The notes below the pieces were generated by a model that made no database searches, was not told the origin of the DNA, and worked only from the letters and a program-made list of their open reading frames with translations. Positions 25,730 to 37,100 of a DNA stretch of 64,000 nt are shown in pieces. The stretch is from positions 62,001 to 126,000 of the forward strand of contig JAEXLD010000041.1 of NCBI GenBank assembly GCA_023445445.1, written 5' to 3'. The stretch's first letter is position 1. Every line of letters begins with the position of its first letter. Source of the stretch: Bacillota bacterium. GTDB lineage: Bacteria > Bacillota > Clostridia > Clostridiales > Clostridiaceae. Position numbers and translations under genes: made by a program.

Positions 25730-28360
25730 TTATTTTAATCTCTTAGCTTCTAAGGTTAGTTTATATAATGTATTCATTGCATCCATAGGAGTTAAAGACA
25801 TTACATCTAAATCTGCTATAGAGTTAATTAAACTTTCCTTTTCTATTATAGAAAAATCTAACTGATAGTTATCTTCTTTAGTAGCTTTTTTATTCTTTTT
25901 AGGTTTATCATCTTTTTCTATAGCCACTTCTTTTATAACTTCAATAGGTTTTATTTCTTCTTTATTGCCTTCTAATGAGGCTAAGATTTCCTTTGCTCTA
26001 TCTATTACCTCATTAGGTAAACCAGCCAGCTTAGCAACCTCTATTCCATAAGATTGATCTGCTCCTCCTTCTACTATCTTCCTTAAAAAGATTATAGTAT
26101 CTTCTACTTCTGACACTGCTACTGAATAATTCTTAACTCCTTCAATATTACCTTCTAATTTAGTAAGCTCATGGTAGTGTGTAGCAAATAAAGTCTTGCA
26201 TTTAAGTTTATTATTTTTAGAAATATATTCTATAACTGACCATGCTATACTTAAACCATCATAAGTTGAAGTTCCTCTTCCAACTTCATCTAAAAGTACT
26301 AAGCTTTTTGATGTAGCATTCTTTAGGATATTTGATACTTCCCACATTTCAACCATAAATGTTGATTTACCACCAGCTAAATCATCTGAGGCACCAATTC
26401 TAGTGAAAATCTTATCGCATATAGAAATATTCGCAGCTTTAGCAGGAACAAAAGACCCTATTTGCGCCATAAGAGTAATTAAGGCTACTTGTCTCATATA
26501 TGTAGATTTACCTGCCATATTAGGTCCTGTAATAAGTAATAATCTATTACTATCAGTATTTAATAAAGTATCATTTGATACAAACTCTCCATTACTAATT
26601 ACCTTTTCAACTACAGGGTGTCTTCCTTCAGTTATTTCAATTAAACCTTCTTCATTTATAGATGGCTTTATATAATCATTTTCTAATGCAATAAGAGCTA
26701 ATGTAGATAAAGCATCTAAATTTCCTATTACTCTAGCGCTTTGTTTAAGTCTTGGAATTTCTTTTTCAATAAGGTCTCTAATTTCTACAAATAAATTATA
26801 TTCTAATGATATTAGTTTCTCTTCAGCTCCTAGTATCTTATCTTCCATTTCCTTTAATTCTTGTGTTATAAATCTTTCAGCGTTAGCCAAAGTTTGCTTC
26901 CTAATATATCTTCCCTCTGGTATAGAAGAATAATTGGCTCTAGATATTTCTATATAGTAACCAAATACTTTATTATAACCTACCTTTAAAGATTTAATAC
27001 CTGTAAATTCTCTTTCTCTATTTTCTAATGCAGCAATCCACTCTTTTCCATGGAATTTGGCAGTTCTTAAATTATCAATTTCTTCATTATATCCATCTTT
27101 AATTATATTTCCTTCTTTTAATGATAGAGAAGGATCATCTAATATTGAGTTGGATAGCAATTCCTTTATATCAGTTAATTCATCTAACTCATTAAACCAT
27201 CCTTTTAATATCTTTGAATTTGACTTAGATAAATGTTCCTTAATACCTGGCAATTTTTCAATGGACTTTTTTAAAGATATTAAATCTTTGGCATTTACAT
27301 TCTTATTAGAAATTTTACCAACTATTCTTTCAATATCATAAATTTCTTTTAATAAAACTCTTAAGTCTTCATTAAAATAATTGTTATTAAATAATTCCTC
27401 TACTCCGTTTAATCTTTCTTCAATTTCACTTTTAATTATTAGAGGTTCTTCAATCCATTTTCTAATAGCCCTTCCCCCCATAGATGTGGAAGTCTTATCT
27501 AAAACCCATATTAAGCTACCTCTCTTTGATTTTTCCTTAAGGCTTTCTGTAAGTTCTAAATTTCTTCTTGAATTACCATCTATTGTCATGTAATTTACTA
27601 TATCGTAGTACTCTAGCAAATTAATATTAGTCAAAGTCATTTTTTGCGTATCATATATATACTTAAGTAATGCTTTAGAAACCTTTTTAGATAGTTCATT
27701 TAAATTTTTAGTACATACTTCAGAAAACTGGTTAACTAACTCCTCTTCAGTACATATATTTTTATCTAAATTTCTCTTCGTTATTAATGCTTGTGTAACA
27801 GAAGTAATTTCTGATAAAAGCTCTTCACTTATATTTTCATCTATAAGTATTTCTTTAGGATTAACCTTTGTTATTTCATCTAACAAAGTAGCTTTAACAG
27901 CATTAAAGGATGTTACCTTAAATTCACCTGTAGATATATCAGAAATTGATATTCCATAACTACCATCATTTTCAACTATGCACATTATATAGATATTTTT
28001 ATATTCACTATCTTCTGAAGCTTCTACAAAGGTTCCAGGAGTAATTACCTTAATAACATCTCTTTTTACAATTCCCTTAGCTACAGAAGGATCTTCTACT
28101 TGTTCACCTATAGCAACCTTGTAACCTTTGTTAACTAATCTAGCTATATATGATGATGCTGCATGAAAGGGGATCCCACACATAGGTGCTCTTTCTTCTA
28201 GTCCACAATCTCTTCCAGTAAGTACAAGTTCTAATTCTCTTGATGCTATTTTAGCATCTTCAAAGAACATTTCATAAAAATCTCCTAGTCTAAAGAATAA
28301 AATACAGTCTTTATAATTCTCTTTTATCTCAAAATATTGTCTCATCATTGGAGTTAACAT
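25730..28360 (-). CDS. mutS: DNA mismatch repair protein MutS
   Basis: 876 aa, normal for MutS. The mismatch-contacting motif GDFYEMF is near residue 26. The ATPase has GPNMAGKST, the signature region and LLDEVGRGTSTYDG, then ATHYHEL. A Lys-rich linker (about 800-830, KKNKKATKED) precedes the C-terminal tetramer or beta-clamp-binding tail. The ATG at 28360 follows GAGGT. First gene of the mutS-mutL-miaA-hfq unit. Confidence 0.97.
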   Translation of the reverse strand: MLTPMMRQYFEIKENYKDCILFFRLGDFYEMFFEDAKIASRELELVLTGRDCGLEERAPMCGIPFHAASSYIARLVNKGYKVAIGEQVEDPSVAKGIVKRDVIKVITPGTFVEASEDSEYKNIYIMCIVENDGSYGISISDISTGEFKVTSFNAVKATLLDEITKVNPKEILIDENISEELLSEITSVTQALITKRNLDKNICTEEELVNQFSEVCTKNLNELSKKVSKALLKYIYDTQKMTLTNINLLEYYDIVNYMTIDGNSRRNLELTESLKEKSKRGSLIWVLDKTSTSMGGRAIRKWIEEPLIIKSEIEERLNGVEELFNNNYFNEDLRVLLKEIYDIERIVGKISNKNVNAKDLISLKKSIEKLPGIKEHLSKSNSKILKGWFNELDELTDIKELLSNSILDDPSLSLKEGNIIKDGYNEEIDNLRTAKFHGKEWIAALENREREFTGIKSLKVGYNKVFGYYIEISRANYSSIPEGRYIRKQTLANAERFITQELKEMEDKILGAEEKLISLEYNLFVEIRDLIEKEIPRLKQSARVIGNLDALSTLALIALENDYIKPSINEEGLIEITEGRHPVVEKVISNGEFVSNDTLLNTDSNRLLLITGPNMAGKSTYMRQVALITLMAQIGSFVPAKAANISICDKIFTRIGASDDLAGGKSTFMVEMWEVSNILKNATSKSLVLLDEVGRGTSTYDGLSIAWSVIEYISKNNKLKCKTLFATHYHELTKLEGNIEGVKNYSVAVSEVEDTIIFLRKIVEGGADQSYGIEVAKLAGLPNEVIDRAKEILASLEGNKEEIKPIEVIKEVAIEKDDKPKKNKKATKEDNYQLDFSIIEKESLINSIADLDVMSLTPMDAMNTLYKLTLEAKRLK

Positions 28361-28462
28361 ATTCTATACCTCACAAATACTAATTTATGTATAAACCTTG
28401 TAAAACTAAGGTTTTATGACTATTATACTATAAATTTAAAACAATAAAAAGTAATAAGTTAT

Positions 28463-28497
28463 AGTATAAAAGTGGAGCTTTAGCAATAGCCCCACTT
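28463..28497 (-). terminator. Terminator after the FliB-like gene
   Basis: On the minus strand AAGTGGGGCT pairs with AGCTCCACTT (one G-T pair), followed by TTATAC. Confidence 0.8.
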
Positions 28498-28499
28498 AT

Positions 28500-29657
28500 C
28501 TAGTTATATAAAGTTATTACGAAATTTTCAAAACTAAATTCATTTCTTGTTTCAAATAATTCTTGCAAAATATCTACATTTTCTTCTAAGTGTTCTATGT
28601 CTCTAGAATATTTATAGGAGATATCTACTAAATCTTCATCTAATAACTCTTTATTTTCTAAATAACGTATTACAGATAATTCTTTAATTATTATAAAGCT
28701 TATTAAAGCAAATTTTATCTTTGCTATAGCATCATAATCAAATACACTCTTCATAAAATATCTATATATATAGTAAATAATTATTTGTTCAAACTTATAT
28801 TCCTTATTTGCATAATAATCATTAAAACTTGAATTAAGTTCTGAATAAATCTTTATATCTTCATCAGCTTTCCAAAAATATCTTAAAGGATTTTCTAGTT
28901 CTTCAATATATTCTGCCTTAAGATGCTTTAAATCCCTAAATATATTAATAATACTATACATATTTTCATATTTAGCTTCTAATTTATTATTATACTTTTT
29001 AAATGAAGCTAACTTTTCATTAAGGAATTCTTTATTTAAATAGTTATCCTTAATATTTCTAATAGAGTGTATATCATTTAAATCTATTTTTTCTTGAACT
29101 TCATTTGCAAGAACAAGTACTAAAACACATCTATCTATTAATTTTATATTCCTATCCTGCAATATATTAAAGATAGCATTTCTACACTGCATAAGGTTAA
29201 TATATATATTAGGATTTATATCATTATAACTGTTTACTTCCTCCTCTGTTTCAGATAAAGTAAACTTCGTTAGTTCAGATTTACTTAATATTATTCTTGC
29301 AGCTTCAGGACATGATAGTGATATGCCTATTTCTCGCAAGTTACCAAATTCCTCTAAATAACGAGGATACTCTCTACATGTATAGCAGAGGCTATCTCCC
29401 CCTAATTCACTATATATTCTACATAAATTATCATGATTTAGGAAGGAACACCTATCTCCGTTTAAAGTAAAGACATGTTCTCCCTCTTCCTCTACTATCT
29501 TACTTCTTAATTCTTCTGCAAAATTACCTTTAATGGATAAGTAATTATTATAACTCTTATCATCAATTACTATTCCCCATCCAGCGCAACAAGTGTCTTC
29601 ACATTTATCAGCTATACATTTAAATTTTTCAAAATAATCTGGTGTTCTTATTTTCAT
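28500..29657 (-). CDS. FliB-type lysine-N-methylase (CxxxCC) family protein
   Basis: 385 aa. The N-terminal third has the cysteine signature of the flagellin lysine-N-methylase family: C-x4-C-x4-C-x3-CC-like (FKCIADKCEDTCCAGW), then DRCSFLNHDNLCRIY and SLCYTCREYPRY. These probably ligate an Fe-S cluster. The rest is helical with no standard SAM-binding motif. FliB methylates flagellin lysines in Salmonella, but no flagellar gene is in the window, so the substrate here is open. It is a single-gene unit. Confidence 0.82.
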   Translation of the reverse strand: MKIRTPDYFEKFKCIADKCEDTCCAGWGIVIDDKSYNNYLSIKGNFAEELRSKIVEEEGEHVFTLNGDRCSFLNHDNLCRIYSELGGDSLCYTCREYPRYLEEFGNLREIGISLSCPEAARIILSKSELTKFTLSETEEEVNSYNDINPNIYINLMQCRNAIFNILQDRNIKLIDRCVLVLVLANEVQEKIDLNDIHSIRNIKDNYLNKEFLNEKLASFKKYNNKLEAKYENMYSIINIFRDLKHLKAEYIEELENPLRYFWKADEDIKIYSELNSSFNDYYANKEYKFEQIIIYYIYRYFMKSVFDYDAIAKIKFALISFIIIKELSVIRYLENKELLDEDLVDISYKYSRDIEHLEENVDILQELFETRNEFSFENFVITLYN

Positions 29658-29858
29658 TTTTCCCTCACATAGTTTATATATTTTACTAAACTAATTTTAT
29701 TACTACAATGAAGTCTATTCAATAGGCTAGTTTAAAAAATTAAGTCATACTATACCAAAATAACAGAAAATGAGCAACTAAAAGTAGAGCAATAAAAGAA
29801 GAGAATAGATAGACTTATATGAAATAAATCTATCTATTCTCTCATAATATTAAGTTAG
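29658..29858. other. Intergenic stretch between SNF2 and FliB-like genes
   Basis: Holds the FliB-like gene's 5' region on the right and the SNF2 terminator on the left. I see no small gene or further structure in it. Confidence 0.6.
29792..29842 (-). terminator. Terminator after the SNF2 gene
   Basis: A 14-bp perfect stem (29800-29813 with 29829-29842) plus a four-bp inner extension, with a T-rich tail on the minus strand (TCTTTTATT). Confidence 0.85.
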
Positions 29859-32800
29859 TTATCCTATTGAGAATAAATTTAGAATATCTTCATCACTTAA
29901 GGCATTAATATTTGAAGCTTCCATATCATTATCAATTATCTTTTCAATTAGTTTTCTTTTTTCGTCTTGAAGCTCTACTATTTTTTCTTCAATAGTATTT
30001 TTTGAAATAAGCTTTATAACTTCAACAATATTTTTTTGACCAAATCTATGAGCTCTATCAGTTGCTTGATCTTCAACTGCAGGATTCCACCATGGATCAA
30101 AATGAATTACTATATCTGCTGAAGTTAAGTTTAAGCCTGTTCCTCCTGCTTTTAAACTAATTAAAAATACAGAATTATTCCCATTATTAAATTCATCTAT
30201 TAATTGAATTCTTTTTTCTGATGGAATACTTCCATCTAAATAACTGTAAGATATTTTTTCATTTTCTAATTTCTTAGATATATTTTTTAATACAGAGGTA
30301 AACTGTGAAAATACAAGAATTTTATGTCCCTCTTCTATGCCTTGATTTAATAGTTCAATTAAGGAATCAATCTTTCCACTACTTCCTATATAGTCATTTA
30401 TTAATACTGATGGATCTAAACATATTTGCCTTAATTTTGTTATATATGACAGTATCTCAATTTTACTATTATTTAATTCATCATCTTTCACTTTCTTTTC
30501 AATTATATTCTTAGCATAATCTGCATATATTCCATATACCTTTTCTTGCTCTTCAGACATTGAAACTAAAAGCTTCTTTTCAATTTTTAAAGGTAATTCC
30601 TTTATTACATCTTTTTTATATCTTCTTAGTATAAAAGGTTGAATCAGCATATTTAATTCTTCTAAAACTTCCTTAGATTCATGTAGTTTTTTATAATATC
30701 TAACACTAAATCTCTTTTCATCAAAAAGGTACCCTGGCATTATAAAATCAAAAATGGACCATAATTCTAACACTGAATTTTCTATTGGTGTACCTGTTAA
30801 TGCAAACTTTCTATTTGCCTTAATTTTCTTTACAGATAAAGCATTTTGAGAGTTACTATTCTTAATGTATTGTGCTTCATCTATAAAGCAATAATCAAAA
30901 TTAATATCCTTGTAAAAATCTAAATCTCTTTTTAAAATATTATAGGTTGTTATTACAACGTCATATTTACTAATATTATTTAATATATTTAATCTCTCAT
31001 CCTTTGTTCCATTTAGAACAGCCCATTTAATACTAGGAGCAAACTTTTCAATTTCGTTACTCCAATTATAAATTAGAGAGGTTGGTGCCACAATTAAAGT
31101 TTTAGATGGAAGAGTTGATAGTATAAAAGAAATAGCTTGTATTGTTTTACCAAGGCCCATTTCATCCCCCAGTATCCCTCCAAAGCCTAAATAATCCATT
31201 GTTTTTAGCCAATTAAAGCCTTCTTTTTGATAAGCTCTTAAGTTTGCATTTAAGGATGAAGGTTCTTTAAAATTAATCTTCTTAATATCTTTAATCTTTT
31301 TTTGAATCTTTGCTAGTTCATTTTTACCCTTTATAAATCTTAAATTATTTTCTTTAATAAAATCATTTATGAATATTGATTTATTCTTATTAAATATTAA
31401 CTTATCATCATTAATTTCATTATCAATAGACAGCACATCTAATAATTTCAAGAAATTATTAAGTTCTATTTCTTCTAAATCCAAGTATTCACCACTTTTT
31501 AACTTATAATATTTTAAATTATCTTTAAAAGCTAATAGGACGCTTTTTACTTCCTCACTTGAAATATCAGATATTTTAAACTTAAACTCTAAATAATCAT
31601 ACTTACCTGCTTCTATTTGACCTACTATGTTTCTATTATTTACTTGCTTTATAATTTTAAAGTTTTCTGAATAAAAAACTTCTCCATACTCTTGCAATTT
31701 AACAATGTCATTCTTAAAGAAATTAAATATATAGTCATCTCCAAGCAATAAGTAAAATTTATCTCCTGAAGCTTCAAAGCCTAGTGTTCTTAAGAAAGAT
31801 AATGCTTCAGTTTCCTTATTTAAATCTCTATAAATAATCTTATTTTTATATTCATGGAAAATATTAAATTCATGCTCTCCATACTTTACTTTTAAAACTA
31901 AGGTAATATCTTTATTTATCTTATCAAAATAAAAGCAGAACTTAACATCTTCTTTAACTATTTTATCCCTTATTTTCTTATTTACATTTACATAATCAGA
32001 TAAAGTATATAGCTTTGGTAATAAATTTGATAATACCCTTAATTCATCCTCTTTATTTAAAGAAATTGAATTACTTCCTTGGAAAGCTTTAATATATTTT
32101 GATATATTATAGCAATAATCAAAACTAGGAAGATAAATGCTACTCCCATATAAGAATATAGTGTTCTTTTTGTCTATTATTTCTGGGAATCCTTCATCTA
32201 TACTTAGCAAATACTCATTACTTAACTCATTTAAAGTAAACTGTATATTAGGCCTATCATAAATAATTTCTGTTTCTACAGGCCTATAGAAGAATCCTTC
32301 GTTAAGATAAACTCTATTTTTAGATATAATATCAAAGAACTCTCTTAAAAGAAAATCAGGTATTAATAATGTTTTTCCATCTATAAACTTATCTTGTCTT
32401 CTTACAAAGTTTAATTGTAGATTTTCAACATCTTTTATTTTTTCAATTAAGTTTATAATTTTGTTTTCTTTTAGACCTAACCTTTGATACCTTAAATCAA
32501 ATATAAAATCTTTTCCATATTTAATAGGAATTCTGTTATTGATAGATATTAATAGCTGATTTATATCTTTAACAACATATGATTTATTAGAGGATAATCC
32601 CTTTAACCCTATTTTAAATTCAGCTGTTATATTGTTTTTAATTCCTATTCTATTTATATAAACTTCAAACTTTATTTCTTCTTTGTTATCTTCCTCTAAT
32701 AATAAATTTAATATATTATCATCAGATTTAAAAACCTTTTTACTTTCTAAGTTGTTTTCAAATCTATTCTTAATATCCTTATTATTTTCTAATTCTTCTA

Positions 32801-33110
32801 GAAATCTATAAAACGTAGCTGCTAAATGCTTACAAATATAGTTATCTTTTCTAAATTCATTTTTTTCATAATCCTCACATGTACAATAAGTAGATATTAA
32901 AGTTTTACTTTTTACATCTAATTCCATGCTATTAATATATGTACTAAAATAATCTTCTGATAAGACTTCTGAATTAATATGTATAAGACCTTCATCATAA
33001 TACATCTTAAAATTTGAAATCAAATCATTTTCTATAACTTTTTTACTAGCTAATATATTTTTTTCTGATATATATCTTTTATTCTTTTTTAATAATGCAT
33101 CTTTAATCAT
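29859..33110 (-). CDS. SNF2-family ATPase with SWIM zinc finger
   Basis: 1083 aa. N-terminal SWIM finger (CTCEDYEKNEFRKDNYICKH in outline, CxC...CxH, near residue 70), then a long bacterial SNF2-associated region, then the two-lobed motor: DEMGLGKT (Walker A), FIDEAQYIKN (DEAQ box), LTGTPIEN, and C-terminal GGTGLNLTSADIVIHFDPWWNP and QATDRAHRFGQ. These proteins remodel protein-nucleic acid complexes; bacterial versions act near RNA polymerase or DNA repair. I start it at the ATG at 33110, after AAGGTGAG; the GTG at 33119 is part of that ribosome site. Confidence 0.92.
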   Translation of the reverse strand: MIKDALLKKNKRYISEKNILASKKVIENDLISNFKMYYDEGLIHINSEVLSEDYFSTYINSMELDVKSKTLISTYCTCEDYEKNEFRKDNYICKHLAATFYRFLEELENNKDIKNRFENNLESKKVFKSDDNILNLLLEEDNKEEIKFEVYINRIGIKNNITAEFKIGLKGLSSNKSYVVKDINQLLISINNRIPIKYGKDFIFDLRYQRLGLKENKIINLIEKIKDVENLQLNFVRRQDKFIDGKTLLIPDFLLREFFDIISKNRVYLNEGFFYRPVETEIIYDRPNIQFTLNELSNEYLLSIDEGFPEIIDKKNTIFLYGSSIYLPSFDYCYNISKYIKAFQGSNSISLNKEDELRVLSNLLPKLYTLSDYVNVNKKIRDKIVKEDVKFCFYFDKINKDITLVLKVKYGEHEFNIFHEYKNKIIYRDLNKETEALSFLRTLGFEASGDKFYLLLGDDYIFNFFKNDIVKLQEYGEVFYSENFKIIKQVNNRNIVGQIEAGKYDYLEFKFKISDISSEEVKSVLLAFKDNLKYYKLKSGEYLDLEEIELNNFLKLLDVLSIDNEINDDKLIFNKNKSIFINDFIKENNLRFIKGKNELAKIQKKIKDIKKINFKEPSSLNANLRAYQKEGFNWLKTMDYLGFGGILGDEMGLGKTIQAISFILSTLPSKTLIVAPTSLIYNWSNEIEKFAPSIKWAVLNGTKDERLNILNNISKYDVVITTYNILKRDLDFYKDINFDYCFIDEAQYIKNSNSQNALSVKKIKANRKFALTGTPIENSVLELWSIFDFIMPGYLFDEKRFSVRYYKKLHESKEVLEELNMLIQPFILRRYKKDVIKELPLKIEKKLLVSMSEEQEKVYGIYADYAKNIIEKKVKDDELNNSKIEILSYITKLRQICLDPSVLINDYIGSSGKIDSLIELLNQGIEEGHKILVFSQFTSVLKNISKKLENEKISYSYLDGSIPSEKRIQLIDEFNNGNNSVFLISLKAGGTGLNLTSADIVIHFDPWWNPAVEDQATDRAHRFGQKNIVEVIKLISKNTIEEKIVELQDEKRKLIEKIIDNDMEASNINALSDEDILNLFSIG

Positions 33111-33139
33111 AATACTCACCTTAAAAACAATATTCTTTT

Positions 33140-33174
33140 ATTATAACAAAAAGAAGTGGTTTTATCCACTTCTT
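33140..33174 (-). terminator. Terminator after the methyltransferase gene
   Basis: AAGAAGTGG and CCACTTCTT pair over six bases; on the minus strand TTTTTGTT follows. Confidence 0.88.
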
Positions 33175-33184
33175 AAATATTTCT

Positions 33185-33967
33185 TTATCTTGGCTTCTCT
33201 CCATAGAAAAAAAACTTAATAATCATAATAGAAGAATAATTTAAATTAAAAAATTCGTTATATTCATTTAATAGTTCTCCTAAATTAGGATTTATTTCTA
33301 AACCCTTGTCAAAGTTATATCTAAAATTATCTTTTCCTAAAATCTCACTATGATTAATTACTGTTTCTATATTTAAATTTTCAAATTTAAGTAATCTTAA
33401 TAGTGTTAACATACTTCTACCTATATATCTATTTCCATTTATTGAAGATTGAAATTTAGCTAGATCAGAATTTAAATTTTTAATCAAATCACATTTTGGA
33501 AATGTTATTCCCCATAATTCACTATCAACATCAATTATTATTACTTTTCCTCCAGGTTTTAATATTCTATAAATTTCTTTTAGAGCTAGTATAGGATCCT
33601 TTAAATGTTGAAACACAAATCTAGCTATTATAGTATCAAAATATCCATTAGGAATTGAAGTACTTGCTATATCATCATTTATAAAGGTAACTCTTTCTTT
33701 ATATTCTGTCTTTAGCATATTATGTGAATAATTAAGTAAGGTTTCATCAATATCTAAGGAAACAATTTCTGAATTAATAAAATTATCCAATAAAATCTTA
33801 GTATAAAAACCTGGACCACTACCAACTTCTAAAATTAGACTATTATCTTTTACTCCTAGATTTCTAAGCATTTTTAATTCCTTATCAGAACCTAAATTAG
33901 CTTGTTTTTCTAATCTTTGCATTTCCTTTTGAAAGCCAATTTGTTTATAAATATCACTATACGGCAT
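33185..33967 (-). CDS. Class I SAM-dependent methyltransferase
   Basis: 260 aa. Rossmann motifs are clear: LEVGSGPGFYTK (motif I), SLDIDE (acidic end of strand 2), FINDDIAS, and FDTIIARFVFQHLKDP with ILKPGGKVIIIDVD. The type is UbiE/Methyltransf_11-like and the acceptor is unknown. It is monocistronic between the SNF2 gene and the ABC permease gene. Confidence 0.88.
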   Translation of the reverse strand: MPYSDIYKQIGFQKEMQRLEKQANLGSDKELKMLRNLGVKDNSLILEVGSGPGFYTKILLDNFINSEIVSLDIDETLLNYSHNMLKTEYKERVTFINDDIASTSIPNGYFDTIIARFVFQHLKDPILALKEIYRILKPGGKVIIIDVDSELWGITFPKCDLIKNLNSDLAKFQSSINGNRYIGRSMLTLLRLLKFENLNIETVINHSEILGKDNFRYNFDKGLEINPNLGELLNEYNEFFNLNYSSIMIIKFFFYGEKPR

Positions 33968-34052
33968 TATTTTCTCCTATGAGTATTTATTTAATATAGT
34001 ATATACTTAAAACCCTCTTTTGTTCTAATAAAAGCTATTTCTAAAACTCGAC

Positions 34053-34081
34053 GTAAAAAAAGAAACTCCCTTAGGAGTTTC
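34053..34081 (-). terminator. Terminator of the lipid kinase-ABC unit
   Basis: GAAACTCC (34062-34069) pairs with GGAGTTTC (34074-34081); on the minus strand TTTTTTT follows. Confidence 0.92.
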
Positions 34082-34128
34082 AAAAATAATTCTATATCTT
34101 TCATTAAAGGTATTTAAACAGTTCCAAA

Positions 34129-37100
34129 TTAATCTACTGATTTTAATGATTCCACCATCTTTACTTTTTTAAGTTTATAGAACATAACTATATTAACTAA
34201 AACAGCAAAAGTTATTGTTAATAAAGCTGAAAAAATGAAGCTTAGTAAATTTATATTTCTTCCAAACATCATATTATCTATTTCCACAGTTAGCATTATA
34301 AATCTATGAAGTATAACACCAAGGCCAGCTCCCAATAATGTTCCTAAGATAGTTAGTATCACATTTTCCCTATAGATATAGGCTGAAACTTCTTTATCAT
34401 AAAATCCTAGTACCTTTATAGTTGCTATTTCTCTAATTCTTTCACTAATATTTACATTAGTTAAATTGTATAACACAGTGAATGCTAGTGCTCCAGCTGA
34501 AACTATAATTAAAATTATTACATAATTTAAGCTCTTTATCATATTATCAAAATTTTGTCTTATGTTATCATTGAAGGATACTCCCGTAACTGCTTCCTTA
34601 TCCATAATGCTCATAGAAAAATCATCTTTATTATCAAGAGTATTTGCATTAGCTATAATAGTATTAAACATAGCTTCCTTATCAACAATCTCCTTATAAT
34701 ACTTAGGTGAAATATATGCATAATTAAAAGTATAGTTTTCAGTAATTCCAGAAACAATCATAGAATATTCTTTATTGTCTAATTTGATTTTTATTTCGTC
34801 TCCTACTTTAACCTTAGCTTGTTTAGCAGCTTTTTCAGTTAAAATAATTCCACTATCCTTTAATCTTAACTTTTCCTTAGTAGTTCTATTAACAAAATTA
34901 ATAAAATCGTCAATTTTACTTATATCTTCAGGAACAATGATATAAATGTCTTTTTCCGTATTTCCAGTTCTTATTTTTCCACTCTCAGAAGAAATCATAA
35001 TAGAATTATCTATTTCTTGTAAATTATTTATTTCATCATTGAATTCATTTTTTTCTAATTTACTTATATCCTTATCAAAATTGATGGTTAAATTATATTT
35101 AAATACTTCTCCGAATTGTTTATCTACAATTGTTTTTATTGAATCTTTAATTCCAAATCCAGTAACAAGTAATGCTGTGCAACCAGCTATCCCAAATACA
35201 GTCATAAAGAATCTTTTCTTATATCTAAATATATTTCTTACAGTAACTTTCCCTATAAAGCTTAATCTGTTCCATATAAATCCAATACCTTCAATTAAAA
35301 TTCTCTTTCCTTCTTTAGGTGCCTTAGGCCTCATTAATATTGCAGGCGTTTCAACCAGTTCTTTATAGCAAGCCATTAAAGATGATATAGTTGTAACAGC
35401 GATTGCTACTAAGGTAATACTAATTGCAAGAGGAACATTAAAGACAAGCTTTATTTTAGGTAAAGTGTACATTATTCCATAGGCATCAAAAACAACTATT
35501 GGAAAAATTGTATATCCTATTGCAAGACCAACAATGCTTCCTAAAAAGCTTGCAGTAAATGAATAAATTATATATTTTAAAGCTATGGTATTTTTCGAAT
35601 AACCTAATCCTTTTAAAGTTCCTATATTTACTCTTTGTTCATCAACCATCCTAGTCATTGTAGTTAGACAAACTAAAGCTGCTACTAAAAAGAAAAATAC
35701 TGGAAATACCTTTGCTAGCTTATCTATACTATCAGCATTATTCTTATAATCTACATAGGAATAATGACTGTTTCTATCTAATACATACCAACTTGGTTCT
35801 TCTATAGCTTTAATATCATTTTCAGCTTTTGCTATCTTTGCCTCTGCAGAGGCTATTTCCTTATTAAACTTATCCTTAGAATCTTCATATTCTTTTTTAC
35901 CATTCTCTAATTCTATCTTACCATTTTCTAAATCTAATTTTGCCTTAGCAAATTGGTTTTCAGCTTCAATTTTACTATTCTCTAATTTTGCTTTATTTTC
36001 ATTTAATAAGGCTTGTGCATTATTTAATTCAATTTCTTTATCTTTAATTTGAGCTTCTGCTTGTTGTATTTTTTGTTCTGCAGATGTTATTTCATTATTT
36101 ATATATGAAATTCCTTTATTAAGTTCATCTCTAGTTTTATATAATGAGCTTAATTCATTTTTTATTTTGTTCTTTTCTTCTTCAGATAAATTATTATCTT
36201 TTAAGGAATTTTCCTTATCTAAAATTCTATTGTCTAAATCTTTCTTATTACTTTCTAAAGTTTTTAATGTTTCTTTAGCAGTAGCTATAATGCTTTCTGC
36301 ACTTGCCTTTTCTTCATTTAATGTTTGCTTCCCAGCTTCTAACTGTGCTTTGCCATTATCAATTTTATATTGACCTAAAGAAATCTCATTTTCAGCTTTA
36401 ATTATATTAAGTTTATAATCTGTTTCTTTTTTAAACAACTCCTCTTCACCAGTTTTAAGAGCTTTTTCTGATTCCTCTAGTTGTTTTTTAGCATCATTAA
36501 GCTTTTCTTCTCCATTTTTCTTCTCTTCATTTAGTTTATTTTTATTTTCATCTAATTGCTTATTTGCCTCGGCAAGTATTTCATCATATCTTATTCCTGC
36601 TCTTTTATTACCTAATGATTCCAAGGATATCTTTACTGTATCAATAAAGTCAAAGTATTTATCTGAGTAACTATCTAACTCTCTAGCTCCACTTACTGTA
36701 ACATAAGTTTCAGTATAGGCAGGTATTTTAAAATTATCTATAGGAATTACAATATAGCTTGAAATCTTACCGCTACCTATACTAGCGGACCCCTTTTCAC
36801 TAGATAAATAATATGGGCTCTGTACTTTACCTACAACTTCATATTCCGTGTTTTCCAAGCTTTCACTTAGAGCTTCATTTTTGCCAGACTCTAATTTAAT
36901 CTTACTACCAATAGATAAATTCAAACTATTAATTTTACCTTCTTCTATTACACATTCATTAGACCTTTCTGGTAATCTTCCTTCAACCAAAGTATATTGG
37001 TTAACATATTGATAACTATTAAGTGGAATTCCCATTACTTTAATAACTAACTCTGATGATCCAATTTTTGTAAGTGTATCTAAAGAATATGTTGCAAATA

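Noticed and set aside
34946..35368. Open frame of 140 codons opposite the ABC permease
   Set aside because: Antisense shadow of a well-supported gene; no ribosome site and no family resemblance.
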